From NCBI GenBank assembly GCA_937897645.1, contig CALCNV010000165.1, forward strand, positions 1 to 53,272: a DNA stretch of 53,272 bases, read 5' to 3'. The notes beneath the pieces are model-generated. The model saw nothing but the letters and a program-made list of their open reading frames with translations, was not told where the DNA came from and made no database searches. Below, piece by piece: positions 42,549 through 52,992 of the stretch. The position numbers and the translations under genes are program-made. This DNA is from an uncultured Lysobacteraceae bacterium. Its GTDB lineage: Bacteria > Pseudomonadota > Gammaproteobacteria > Xanthomonadales > Xanthomonadaceae. The stretch's first letter is position 1, and each line of letters starts with the position of its first letter.

Positions 42549-44633
42549 ATGTCAGTGCATTCCGAACTTCGCGACGGCATCGCCGTCCTTACCCTCGACA
42601 ATCCGCCCGTCAATGGGCTTGGTCTCGCCACCCGTCGCGGCCTGGTCGAAGCGCTTGAAGCTGCACAGCAGGACCAAGAGGTTCGCGCGATCGTGATTAC
42701 CGGCGGCGGTCGTTCCTTCTCTGGCGGCGCGGATATACGCGAATTCAATACGCCACAGGCGGAACAGGAGCCCACGTTGCCGACCGTCATCCGCGCCGTC
42801 GAAGGCAGCCGCAAGCCTGTAGTGATGGCGATCAACGGCATCGCACTCGGTGGTGGACTGGAACTCGCACTCGGCGGGAATTACCGCGTGGCCGTGGGCG
42901 AAGCGCAGGTGGGATTGCCGGAAGTGAAACTCGGCCTGTTGCCCGGCGCGGGCGGCACGCAGCGTCTGCCGCGCGCCGTGGGGTTGGAAACGGCGCTGAA
43001 CATGATCGTCTCCGGCACGCCGGTTCTGGCGGCTAAGCTCGCAGCCACCAGGCTGTTTGATCGCGTCGTCGAAAGCGACGCGCCGGGCGCAGCGATTGCG
43101 CTGGCGAACGAAGTGATTGCGAGCAAGGATCCTCTGCCGCGCGTGCGTGACTGGACTATCGAGCATCCGAATGCCGAAGGCTTCCTGATGTTTTCGCGTA
43201 CCGCCATTGCCGCTGCCTCGGCAAACTATCCCGCGCCGCTCAAGTGCGTGGATGCGCTGGAAGCGGCGGTGAAGCAGTCCTTCGATCGCGGCATGCAGGT
43301 GGAGCGCGATGCATTCGCCGCCCTCATCGTCACGCCCGAGTCCAAGGCCTTGCGCCACGGTTTCTTCGGTGAGCGCGCTGCCAGCAAGGTTGCCGACATC
43401 GGTGCCGACGTGAAGCCGCGCGAGATTCGTTCGGTTGGCGTCGTGGGTGCGGGCACGATGGGTGGTGGCATCAGTATGAATTTCCTCAACGCCGGCATTC
43501 CCGTGACCATCCTGGAGACGAGGCAGGACGCGCTGGATCGCGGCCTGGCCACCATTCGCAAGAATTACGAGAACTCCGCGAAGAAGGGCAAGCTGACCGC
43601 GGAACAGGTGGATCAGCGCATGGGCCTGCTGACGCCCACGCTGTCCTATGCCTACCTTGCCGGCGCCGACCTGATCATCGAAGCCGTGTTCGAGGAATAC
43701 GCTGTCAAGGAATCGGTGTTCAAGCAACTGGACGCCGTGGCCAAGCCGGGCGCCATCCTCGCCAGCAACACTTCCACGCTGGACCTCGACCGCATCGCGG
43801 GATTCACTTCGCGTCCACAGGACGTGATCGGCACGCATTTCTTCAGTCCGGCCAACGTGATGAAGCTGCTGGAAGTGGTGCGCGGCAAGGACACGGCCAA
43901 GGACGTGCTGGCCACGGTGCTGGGGCTGGCCAAGACCATCCGCAAGACCGCGGTGGTGTCAGGCGTGTGCGATGGCTTCATCGGCAACCGGATGATCGAG
44001 CAGTACAGTCGCCAGGCCGGCTTCCTGCTCGACGAAGGCGCGTTGCCGCAGCAGGTGGATCGTGCGATGGAGAAATTCGGCTTCGCCATGGGCCCGTTCC
44101 GCATGGGCGACCTGGCCGGCAACGACATCGGCTGGGCGATCCGCAAGCGACGCTATGTAGAGAAACCGCAGATGACGTATTCGAAGACTGCCGACCTCGT
44201 GTGTGAAGTGGGTCGTTACGGGCAGAAAGTGGGCAAGGGCTGGTACGACTACAAGCCGGGCGATCGCAGCGCCTATCCGTCGCCAGAAGTGGATGCACTC
44301 ATCGTGCAAAATTCAAAGGATCTTGGACTTGAGCGCCGCAAGATCAGCGATGAGGAAATCGTCGAGCGACTCGTCTACGCGTTGGTCAACGAGGGCGCGG
44401 TCATCCTGGAAGAAGGCATCGCGGCCAAGGCGTCCGACATCGACATCGTCTATCTCGCGGGCTACGGCTTCCCGATCTGGCGCGGTGGCCCGATGTTGTA
44501 TGCGGATACGGTGGGCCTCTATAACGTGCTCGCGTCGATGCGCCGCTACGCGCGCGGTTACCAGGGCGACGCGTGGCAGCCCGCGCCGCTGCTCGTGCAG
44601 CTGGCGGACGCCGGAAAATCATTCAACGGCTGA
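42549..44633 (+). CDS. Bifunctional enoyl-CoA hydratase / 3-hydroxyacyl-CoA dehydrogenase (FadB/FadJ-like)
   Basis: 694 aa. N-terminal crotonase domain (1-190) with oxyanion-hole motif GGRSFSGGADIREF and INGIALGGGLELALGGNYRVA. Middle NAD-binding domain (about 290-475) with VGVVGAGTMGGGISMNFLNAG, SNTSTLDLDRIAG and GTHFFSPANVMKLLEVVRG. C-terminal 3HCDH domains (about 480-690). Performs hydration and NAD-dependent oxidation of an enoyl-CoA. The ribosome binding site AAGGATC is eight bases before ATG 42549. Next to a thiolase, giving a complete lower beta-oxidation pair; no acyl-CoA dehydrogenase or ligase is present here. Confidence 0.93.
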   Translation: MSVHSELRDGIAVLTLDNPPVNGLGLATRRGLVEALEAAQQDQEVRAIVITGGGRSFSGGADIREFNTPQAEQEPTLPTVIRAVEGSRKPVVMAINGIALGGGLELALGGNYRVAVGEAQVGLPEVKLGLLPGAGGTQRLPRAVGLETALNMIVSGTPVLAAKLAATRLFDRVVESDAPGAAIALANEVIASKDPLPRVRDWTIEHPNAEGFLMFSRTAIAAASANYPAPLKCVDALEAAVKQSFDRGMQVERDAFAALIVTPESKALRHGFFGERAASKVADIGADVKPREIRSVGVVGAGTMGGGISMNFLNAGIPVTILETRQDALDRGLATIRKNYENSAKKGKLTAEQVDQRMGLLTPTLSYAYLAGADLIIEAVFEEYAVKESVFKQLDAVAKPGAILASNTSTLDLDRIAGFTSRPQDVIGTHFFSPANVMKLLEVVRGKDTAKDVLATVLGLAKTIRKTAVVSGVCDGFIGNRMIEQYSRQAGFLLDEGALPQQVDRAMEKFGFAMGPFRMGDLAGNDIGWAIRKRRYVEKPQMTYSKTADLVCEVGRYGQKVGKGWYDYKPGDRSAYPSPEVDALIVQNSKDLGLERRKISDEEIVERLVYALVNEGAVILEEGIAAKASDIDIVYLAGYGFPIWRGGPMLYADTVGLYNVLASMRRYARGYQGDAWQPAPLLVQLADAGKSFNG

Positions 44634-44665
44634 GGCCGTACACCCCTTCCTTTTCGAGGCACCCC

Positions 44666-45844
44666 ATGAAGCAAGCCGTCATTGTCTCCACCGCGCGCAC
44701 CGGCCTGGCCAAGAGCTGGAAGGGCGCGTTCAACATGACCCACGGGGCTACGCTGGGCGGACATGTCGTCCAGCATGCGGTGGCACGCGCAGGCGTGGCG
44801 CCGGATGAAATCGAGGATGTGCTGATGGGCTGCGCCTGGCCTGAAGGCGCGACCGGAAGCAACATCGCCCGCCAGATAGCCGTGCGTGCCGGCTTGCCGG
44901 TCACGGTGCCGGGTGCAACGGTCAATCGCTTCTGTTCCTCTGGATTGCAGTCCATCGCCATGGCGGCGCAGCGGGTGATCGCGGGCGAGGGCGAGGTCTA
45001 TGTGGCCGGTGGCGTGGAAAGCATTTCCTGCGTGCAGAACCAGGTCAACACGCACATGTTGCGCGAAGGCTGGTTGCAGGAACACAAGCCGGAACTCTAT
45101 TGGCCGATGCTGCAAACCGCCGAGACCGTGGCCAAGCGTTACGGTATCGACCGCGAACGCCAGGATCGCTACGGTGCAGAGAGCCAGCAACGTGCGGCTG
45201 CGGCCGCGGCTGCAGGGCGCTTCGACGACGAGATAGTACCCATCACCGTGCTGGCAGGCGTGGCCGATCCCGCCACGCTGCAACTGCGCACGCGCGAAGT
45301 CACGATTGCAGCCGATGAAGGCATCCGCGCGGATACGACGTATGAAGGCGTTTCGCGCATTCGCAGCGCGATGCCGGGTGGCTGTATTTCGGCAGGCAAT
45401 GCCAGCCAGTTTTCCGACGGTGCATCCGCTGCGGTGGTGATGGACGCGGATCTGGCGCAGGCACGTGGCATCACGCCGCTCGGTATTTTCCGCGGCTTTG
45501 CGGTTGCCGGCTGCGAGCCCGATGAAATGGGTATCGGCCCGGTGTTCGCCATTCCAAAATTGCTCAAGCGCGCGGGGTTGACGGTCGACGACATCGGCCT
45601 GTGGGAACTGAACGAAGCCTTCGCCGTGCAGGTGCTGTATTGCATGGACATGCTGGGAATCCCGCATGAGCGCATCAACGTGAATGGCGGCGCGATCGCC
45701 GTCGGCCATCCCTATGGCGTCAGCGGTGCACGCCTGATCGGCCATGCGCTGATCGAAGGCCGTCGGCGTGGGGTGAAGTACGCCGTGGTGACCATGTGCG
45801 TGGGCGGCGGGCAGGGTGCCGCGGGGTTGTTCGAGATCGTCTGA
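44666..45844 (+). CDS. Acetyl-CoA C-acyltransferase (thiolase, FadA-like)
   Basis: 392 aa thiolase: nucleophilic Cys90 in VNRFCSSGLQSIAMAA, His in NVNGGAIAVGHPYGVSGARL and the second Cys in TMCVGGGQGAAGLFE. Cleaves 3-ketoacyl-CoA to acetyl-CoA and a shortened acyl-CoA, completing the step begun by the gene 32 bases upstream. ATG 44666 is used since the protein then begins KQAVIVSTARTGLAKSW, the standard thiolase N-terminus. Degradative rather than biosynthetic class inferred from the context. Confidence 0.93.
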   Translation: MKQAVIVSTARTGLAKSWKGAFNMTHGATLGGHVVQHAVARAGVAPDEIEDVLMGCAWPEGATGSNIARQIAVRAGLPVTVPGATVNRFCSSGLQSIAMAAQRVIAGEGEVYVAGGVESISCVQNQVNTHMLREGWLQEHKPELYWPMLQTAETVAKRYGIDRERQDRYGAESQQRAAAAAAAGRFDDEIVPITVLAGVADPATLQLRTREVTIAADEGIRADTTYEGVSRIRSAMPGGCISAGNASQFSDGASAAVVMDADLAQARGITPLGIFRGFAVAGCEPDEMGIGPVFAIPKLLKRAGLTVDDIGLWELNEAFAVQVLYCMDMLGIPHERINVNGGAIAVGHPYGVSGARLIGHALIEGRRRGVKYAVVTMCVGGGQGAAGLFEIV

Positions 45845-46099
45845 AAGCCTTCGTCCGGCCGTTCTCCGACGGGCGTTGGGTGGCCATCGGCCAAGTTCCA
45901 TTTCCAGGAAAAACGCTGTGCTAGTTTTCGTGCGCGCCGTGGTTTGCACCGCAAATCGCGGCGCGCATCGAAGTGATGTTGCTAGCGCGATCGTTTTGAT
46001 TTTCCAACGCAACCCCGTCCCGTATTGGGGAGCAACACGGGACATCCGTGGCCTCGCAGGCCGCGGCGGTTGCCCATCCAATCCTGGGAGGGATGCACC
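45845..46099 (+). promoter_or_regulatory. Leader region of the third TBDR gene
   Basis: 255 bases without a gene. It contains GTTCCATTTCCAGGAAAA (45895-45912), which joins a TTCCA to a TTTCCAGGAAA dyad and superficially resembles the TTCCA sites of the inositol locus. No clear promoter hexamers were found. A ribosome binding site GGGAGGGA (46086-46093) serves the ATG at 46100. Confidence 0.3.
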
Positions 46100-48607
46100 A
46101 TGGCCGCACGCAAGACCGATAGAACCCTGTTGGCGTTATCCATCTTCACGGCACTGGCGTCCGCGTCCAGCGCGCCGGCATTTGCCCAGCAAGCGCAACC
46201 AGCATCCGCGACTGAAAAAGAAGCCACCACCCTGGACCGCATGGTGGTCACCGCGCAGAAGCGCGAGGAAGCGCTGCAGGACGTGCCGATCAGCCTGACC
46301 GTCTTGCCGGAACAGTTGTTGCAGGACACCGGTGTGCGCGACATCAAGGACATGCAGATACTGGTGTCGGGACTCAGCGTTACCAGCACGTCCAACGAAA
46401 CCCAGACCACCGCGCGCATCCGTGGCGTGGGCACGGTGGGTGACAACCCGGGCCTTGAATCGTCGGTAGGCGTGGTGATCGACGGCGTGTACCGGCCGCG
46501 CAACGGCGTCGGCTTTGGCGACCTTGGCGAAATCGAGCGCATCGAAGTATTGAAAGGGCCGCAGGGCACCGTGTTCGGCAAGAACACGTCCGCTGGCCTG
46601 ATCAACGTCATCACCCGTCGCCCCAGCTATTCGCAAAGCGCGGAGGGCGAGATCACAGTAGGCAACTTCGGTGCCGTTGGCGTGTCAGGCGCCTACAACG
46701 ACGCACTCGGTGAATCGGCTGCATTCCGCGTTTATGCGACCAAGCGCACGCGCGATGGTTTCAATGACGTGGTCACCGGTGGCGGTCCGCGCAATAGCGA
46801 GGAGGACGGCACGCTGGATTTCCACTCCGTGCGCGCGCAGTTGCTGCTGGAGCCCACTGACACACTGGACATCAATTTCGTCGTCGATTACACCAGTCGC
46901 GAAGAGGAGTGCTGCACTGCCGTCACCACCACGCGTGGCCCGGCCGCCGCTATTGTCGATGCGCTGGCCGGTGGGCGCGGCGTGATCGCGGTGCCGGATC
47001 CCTCGCAACGCCTGACCTACAGCAACCGCGACACCACCGCGGACGTGAAGGACAAGGGACTGTCGACGGAAGTGAACTGGGAGACGCCGTGGTTCGGCGG
47101 CGCCACGCTCACCTCAATCACGGCCAGCCGTGACTGGGCCGCGATTTCCGCTTCCGACCTGGATTTCAGCACTGCCGACATCTGGCATCGCGCGTTTGGA
47201 CCGAACAGCAATGCAGTCGAGTTCGATACCTTCAGCCAGGAGTTCCGCCTGACCGGTGCCACCGAACGTCTCGACTGGATGGCGGGCCTGTACTACAGCG
47301 ACGAGGACCTGGTGCGGCATGACGCCATCAACATGGGCGCGGTGTACGAACCCTACCTATCCATTGCGTTGCTCAACAACATCGCCGCCAGTTTTCCGGC
47401 GGGCGTCGTCAATACCGCGGGTGCGGCGACCTTCCTTTCGCAGGCAGCGGGGCGTCCGTACGGCACCACCTTCGTGGGCCCGGGTTCCAACGACGTCTTC
47501 AACCAGAATGCAAAAAGCACGGCGGCCTTCACCAACCTTACCTTCCACGCCACCGACGCACTCGACCTGACCCTGGGCCTCCGCTACACGCGCGAGAAGA
47601 AAACAGTGGATGCGGTCTTCGACAATCCAAATGGTGGCGTCGGCTGCGCGGCAGGCCTGACCAATCCGGCCCAGGTTGGTGCGGCGTTGGCGGCGCGCGG
47701 CGTGCCGGCTGCGTATATCTCCGCCATCGTGCCGACCGTGATCGGCTACATGTGCCTGCCGTGGTCGAACGTGTTGCATGACGGGCGCGTCACCCACCAG
47801 GAGCGCGACGAGAAGGAATGGTCGGGCACGTTCAAGGCGGCTTATCGCTGGAACGAAGCGGTGATGACCTACGCCTCCGCCGCGCGAGGCTACAAGGCGG
47901 GCGGTTTCAACCTGGATCGCGTGCAGGTGGGCGTCACGCCCAGCGATGACACTTCGTTCCCAGGTGAGTTCGTCGACAGTTACGAGGTCGGTGCCAAGAC
48001 CACGTGGCAGGACGGCAACCTGTTGTTGAATGCAGCCTTGTTCTACCAGGACTACACCGACTTCCAGCTCAACAGTTTCCTGGGCAGCAGTTACGTGGTG
48101 CGCGCCATTCCTGAGCTGACCACCAAAGGCTTGGACATGGACGTCTTGTGGCAGACATCGATCGAGGGTCTGACCTTACAGGGCGGTGCCACATACACCG
48201 ATGCGCAGTACGGCGACGATGTCTTGCCGGACGCGGCCCTGTCGCGCCTGCCTGGCAGTACCGCGAGTTTTGCGCCGGAGTGGCAGGTGTCGGGTTCGGT
48301 GACCTACGAATGGGACTTCGCCAGCAACCTGGTGGGTCGCTTCAACCTGGGCGCGAAGTACACCAGCGAGTACAATACCGGTTCCGACCTGGCCCCGCAG
48401 AAAATGCAGGACGCCTACGCGCTGGTCAACGCGCGCATCGGCATCGGTTCGCGTAACAGGCGCTGGACGGTGGAACTGTGGGGACAGAACCTCACCGATG
48501 AGACCTACGCACAGGTAGGCTTCGATGCGCCGCTGCAGACCGGTTCGTACAACGCCTTCCTCGGTGCGCCACGCACCTACGGCATGACCTTGCGCGTGGT
48601 GTATTGA
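46100..48607 (+). CDS. TonB-dependent receptor of the beta-oxidation-type module
   Basis: 835 aa. Signal peptide ending PAFA-QQAQ (about 29), TonB-box-like TLDRMVVTAQKREEALQDVPISLTVL, plug (about 50-170: ARIRGVGTVGDNPGLESSVGVVIDGVYRPRNGVGF, IEVLKGPQGTVFGKNTSAGLINVITRRP), then a barrel ending RVVY. This FadL-replacing, sphingomonad-style TBDR type (VTAQKREE...QDVPISVT) is frequent beside genes for hydrophobic substrates such as lipids, terpenes or steroids. It follows the thiolase after a 255-base gap, so may be separately promoted. Substrate not predictable. Confidence 0.9.
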   Translation: MAARKTDRTLLALSIFTALASASSAPAFAQQAQPASATEKEATTLDRMVVTAQKREEALQDVPISLTVLPEQLLQDTGVRDIKDMQILVSGLSVTSTSNETQTTARIRGVGTVGDNPGLESSVGVVIDGVYRPRNGVGFGDLGEIERIEVLKGPQGTVFGKNTSAGLINVITRRPSYSQSAEGEITVGNFGAVGVSGAYNDALGESAAFRVYATKRTRDGFNDVVTGGGPRNSEEDGTLDFHSVRAQLLLEPTDTLDINFVVDYTSREEECCTAVTTTRGPAAAIVDALAGGRGVIAVPDPSQRLTYSNRDTTADVKDKGLSTEVNWETPWFGGATLTSITASRDWAAISASDLDFSTADIWHRAFGPNSNAVEFDTFSQEFRLTGATERLDWMAGLYYSDEDLVRHDAINMGAVYEPYLSIALLNNIAASFPAGVVNTAGAATFLSQAAGRPYGTTFVGPGSNDVFNQNAKSTAAFTNLTFHATDALDLTLGLRYTREKKTVDAVFDNPNGGVGCAAGLTNPAQVGAALAARGVPAAYISAIVPTVIGYMCLPWSNVLHDGRVTHQERDEKEWSGTFKAAYRWNEAVMTYASAARGYKAGGFNLDRVQVGVTPSDDTSFPGEFVDSYEVGAKTTWQDGNLLLNAALFYQDYTDFQLNSFLGSSYVVRAIPELTTKGLDMDVLWQTSIEGLTLQGGATYTDAQYGDDVLPDAALSRLPGSTASFAPEWQVSGSVTYEWDFASNLVGRFNLGAKYTSEYNTGSDLAPQKMQDAYALVNARIGIGSRNRRWTVELWGQNLTDETYAQVGFDAPLQTGSYNAFLGAPRTYGMTLRVVY

Positions 48608-48625
48608 GCAACAGGTTGTCGAAGC

Positions 48626-48651
48626 ACGGCCCGTAGCTCGTTGCGGGCCGT
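48626..48651 (+). terminator. Hairpin after the third TBDR gene (weak terminator)
   Basis: Stem ACGGCCCG / CGGGCCGT with a 10-base loop, followed by TCTTC rather than a clean T run. Lies 19 bases past the receptor stop and between it and the convergent acetyltransferase gene. Plausible but weak. Confidence 0.45.
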
Positions 48652-48706
48652 CTTCAGCGTGATCAGTGACTTTTCACGTAGGTGCTCGTCACTGTTTCTT
48701 TGACTG

Positions 48707-49195
48707 TCACGAACTCCCCAGCGGCAAATACAGTGCTTGTGAATTGGTCGTGGCTTGCCGGAAGCCATAGGCCTGGTAGAAGCGGGCTGCTTTTTCATGC
48801 AGGGCGTCCACCAGCAGCACGCGAACCCCAAGCTGCTCACGCAATCCGATGCAGCGTGCCACGGCATGTGCCAGCAGGTAGTCACCGTGTCCCTTGCCTT
48901 GCTCGCTAACTGAGATGGCTAGTCGCCCCATGCGTATGGCCGGCACCGGGTATTGGGGTAGGCGCTTTCGATCCACCTCCTGCAAGTCGGTCAGCATGAG
49001 GTGGGCAGCGGACAGGCTGTAGTAGCCGAGGATGCGTGTCGGATCGGCGTCGTCCACCAATACGTGTGTCGTACTGATGCCATCACGGTGATGCTGGGCA
49101 GCTTGCTGGCGCAGGTAGTTATCAAGCGTGGGCTCGCGACATGCGAACCCGTCGCGATCATGGCGCTTGGGCTTTAGTTGCTCGACAACGAGCAT
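48707..49195 (-). CDS. GNAT acetyltransferase, probable toxin of a type II TA pair (TacT-like)
   Basis: 162 aa GNAT fold with the acetyl-CoA loop AISVSEQGKGHGDYLLAHAV (Q/R-x-x-G-x-G/A) and the TacT/AtaT-like opening FACREPTLDNYLRQQAAQHHRDGISTTHVLVDDADPTRILGYYSLSAAHL. Toxins of this class acetylate charged tRNAs and stop translation. C-terminal RFYQAYGFRQ follows the family pattern. It lies 20 bases behind a DUF1778 gene, its usual antitoxin partner. ATG 49195. Confidence 0.88.
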   Translation of the reverse strand: MLVVEQLKPKRHDRDGFACREPTLDNYLRQQAAQHHRDGISTTHVLVDDADPTRILGYYSLSAAHLMLTDLQEVDRKRLPQYPVPAIRMGRLAISVSEQGKGHGDYLLAHAVARCIGLREQLGVRVLLVDALHEKAARFYQAYGFRQATTNSQALYLPLGSS

Positions 49196-49215
49196 GATTC
49201 AGGTCGACATCCAGT

Positions 49216-49479
49216 TCAGCCCTGCGCGACGCGGGCTAGTGCCTTCTTCAGCTTTGCATTGGGCAGGAAGGGGGCATCAAGTGCCTTGAGGAAGCGCCGG
49301 GACTCTTCCACTGACAGGGTGACGGTCAGTTCAGCGGCCATGACGCTTTCAGCTTCGCGCAGCACTGCATCGCGCACGAAAGCAGACAGCGGCACCCCAC
49401 GCAGATCTGCTGCGCGCGTGATGCGCGCCTTGTCTGCAGGATTCAGGCGCAAGTCGAGACGGGCGGCAGCAACGGTCAT
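49216..49479 (-). CDS. DUF1778 (TacA-like) antitoxin
   Basis: 87 aa; ribbon-helix-helix N-terminus ARLDLRLNPADKARITRAADLRGVPLSAFVRDAVLREAESVMA and an extended C-terminus SVEESRRFLKALDAPFLPNAKLKKALARV that would wrap the GNAT toxin. ATG 49479 is chosen because GGAG is six bases upstream; the frame stays open back through tRNA-Asn to 49740, but that part is non-coding. Autoregulation is likely by the dyad just upstream. Confidence 0.88.
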   Translation of the reverse strand: MTVAAARLDLRLNPADKARITRAADLRGVPLSAFVRDAVLREAESVMAAELTVTLSVEESRRFLKALDAPFLPNAKLKKALARVAQG

Positions 49480-49491
49480 AGGGTTCTCCAT

Positions 49492-49510
49492 GTACGGAAT
49501 AATACCGTAC
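49492..49510. promoter_or_regulatory. Operator-like dyad of the TA operon
   Basis: GTACGG-AATAATA-CCGTAC, perfect 6-base arms, 13 bases upstream of the antitoxin start. The AT centre could hold the -10. Typical of ribbon-helix-helix antitoxin autoregulation. Confidence 0.6.
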
Positions 49511-49652
49511 GGAAGCAGCAAAGCATATGCCAATGCGGGGTGGCTGGATACGCACCAACATGCCGCTTCCACCTTGTCTGGGCGCGTCTCGGCGATCACT
49601 GACAACTGGGCTGTGTTCCGGAGCGGTATCCAATCCGGATCTTTTGCCAATG

Positions 49653-49684
49653 AAAAAGGGCCTAGCACTGAGGCTAAGCCCTTG
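49653..49684 (-). terminator. Terminator of tRNA-Asn
   Basis: On the minus strand, AAGGGCTTAGC ... GCTAGGCCCTTTTT forms a stem of about ten pairs with one bulge and a T run. It lies 8 bases past the tRNA 3' end and separates it from the TA operon. Confidence 0.7.
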
Positions 49685-49691
49685 ATTTTCT

Positions 49692-49768
49692 TGGCGCCCG
49701 AAGTTGGACTCGAACCAACGACCCCCTGATTAACAGTCAAGTGCTCTAACCGGCTGAGCTATTCGGGC
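49692..49768 (-). tRNA. tRNA-Asn (GTT)
   Basis: 77 bases including encoded CCA. Acceptor GCCCGAA / TTCGGGC, D-arm AGCTCAGCCGGTTAGAGC, anticodon loop CTGTTAA with anticodon GTT, T-arm GGTTCGAGTCC, discriminator G. The complete cloverleaf fits. Confidence 0.96.
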
Positions 49769-49902
49769 GGGGCCGGCATTGTAGGCGGCGGCAATCGCCC
49801 CGGCAAGGTTTTGGTGTGTTGATGCGGACAATCTGGTTTTCCGAGAACTCGGGAAGCAAAGCCATGACCTGTCATTCATAAGCACTATTTCGTGAATCCG
49901 CT

Positions 49903-50481
49903 TCAGCCTGCACACGGCTTGGATCCCGATATGGTTTCGCTGCGCACGCGCCCCGCGTTGTTCACGACTATCTGGGCCAGCAGCGCGTCCTCGCGGCACA
50001 GGCGCACGGTGATGTTGCTGCCGGAACTGCGGCCGTCTGGCAGGTAGCGCAATTGCGGCCGGCCCGATGAGGACAGGATGCGCAGCGATGGGTGGATGGG
50101 GGCGTTCTCGTCGCGCAGGATGTCCTCGTGGACGTCCGGCCGGCGATTGCCATCCTTGTCGAAGAACATCAGCCAGCCCTGGCTCCAGTCGCCGTCGGTG
50201 CGGCAGCCGCCGGCACGGTTGGACGGGCAGACCACGGTGGGAATGCGGTAGGTAATCGCCGTGCTGCGCGCAGAGGCCATGTGCGCCGTGAGCAGATGCA
50301 TGGCGGAACTGACCCGCGCCCGCTCGCTCATGCCCTGGAACGATGGCACCCCGACCAGCAGGCCGATGGCGGTGATGGCCATGACCGTGAGGGCTTCGAC
50401 CAGGCTGAAGCCCGAGGTCGATGCATGCCGCAGCGGGCCATGATGGAAGGGGGAAGGGGACTCGGCGCGCATCCTGCACAT
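49903..50481 (-). CDS. Solitary GspH/FimT-type pseudopilin
   Basis: 192 aa. Class III signal TSG-FSLVEALTVMAITAIGLLVGVPSFQGM with Glu5, followed by a GspH-type domain with cysteines (VVCPSNRAGGC, RLCRED, SKPCAG) and WSQGWLMFFDKDGN. ATG 50481 is fixed by AGGAGAA six bases upstream, giving a 24-residue leader. Not next to other pilin genes, but 35 kb from the fimT operon; could be a second FimT that binds DNA during natural transformation, a role described for FimT in Lysobacteraceae and Legionella. Confidence 0.85.
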   Translation of the reverse strand: MCRMRAESPSPFHHGPLRHASTSGFSLVEALTVMAITAIGLLVGVPSFQGMSERARVSSAMHLLTAHMASARSTAITYRIPTVVCPSNRAGGCRTDGDWSQGWLMFFDKDGNRRPDVHEDILRDENAPIHPSLRILSSSGRPQLRYLPDGRSSGSNITVRLCREDALLAQIVVNNAGRVRSETISGSKPCAG

Positions 50482-50639
50482 GTGAATTCTCCTGGTGGGC
50501 CCTGTCCGGGCGTGGCCAGATTCCGCCGATCGCCGCTTGGCTTGCATCGGCATGCGACGCACCGGCGCGTAAGGGTTTTCCTGACGCGGCCGTAATCCGG
50601 GCCACCGCTATACTGGCCAATCGCCCTGATACCAACGCC

Positions 50640-52661
<2,022 letters not shown>

Positions 52662-52727
52662 ACGGGTCACCCGGCGTCAACGGACGCAAGGGCAGGCTGG
52701 CGGATTCCTCCCAGCGCAGGTGGATGC

Positions 52728-52733
52728 TATGAT
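52728..52733 (+). promoter_or_regulatory. Probable -10 element of the tRNA-Val promoter
   Basis: TATGAT 35 bases before the tRNA, followed by the GC-rich discriminator GCGCGCCCC typical of stringently controlled stable-RNA promoters. TTCCTC 17 bases upstream is a poor -35. Confidence 0.5.
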
Positions 52734-52767
52734 GCGCGCCCCTGAAACGCTTGCTTCGGGGCATACC

Positions 52768-52842
52768 GGGCGGTTAGCTCAGCGGTAGAGCACTACCTTG
52801 ACATGGTAGGGGTCACAGGTTCGAACCCTGTACCGCCCACCA
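52768..52842 (+). tRNA. tRNA-Val (GAC)
   Basis: 75 bases with encoded CCA. Acceptor GGGCGGT / ACCGCCC, D-arm AGCTCAGCGGTAGAGC, anticodon stem CTACC/GGTAG with loop TTGACAT (anticodon GAC), T-arm CAGGTTCGAACCCTG, discriminator A. Confidence 0.97.
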
Positions 52843-52971
52843 CGCTTGCACAGCGTGGTCCGGCAAAGGCATTCATCCAGAGGTGGCGGCAACTGGCCGT
52901 CTAGCGTGCGACATGAGCACTACCAAGTTCCCCTGCTGAGATCCTTGCCCGCCTCTTTCGTTGGTGTACCG

Positions 52972-52992
52972 AAGGCGCGCAGCGCCTTTTTT
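52972..52992 (+). terminator. Terminator between tRNA-Val and thrS
   Basis: AAGGCGC-GCA-GCGCCTT followed by TTTT, 18 bases before the thrS start. It ends tRNA-Val transcription and, if thrS is expressed from an upstream promoter, could act as a leader attenuator. The stretch 52843-52971 shows no ORF. Confidence 0.75.

Noticed and set aside
42552..43838. Minus-strand ORF (428 codons) over the FadB-like gene
   Set aside because: Shadow frame; His/Arg/Gln-rich translation without domains.
45895..45912. TTCCA-type site before the third TBDR as a member of the inositol regulon
   Set aside because: The neighbouring genes are beta-oxidation-type and the site is not a good match in arm length or spacing; likely coincidence.
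44558..46081. Minus-strand ORF (507 codons) over the thiolase gene
   Set aside because: Opposite frame of a thiolase with all catalytic motifs; no recognisable protein features.
49480..49740. N-terminal extension of the DUF1778 antitoxin frame
   Set aside because: The extension reads through the tRNA-Asn terminator and tRNA itself; a ribosome binding site supports the start at 49479.
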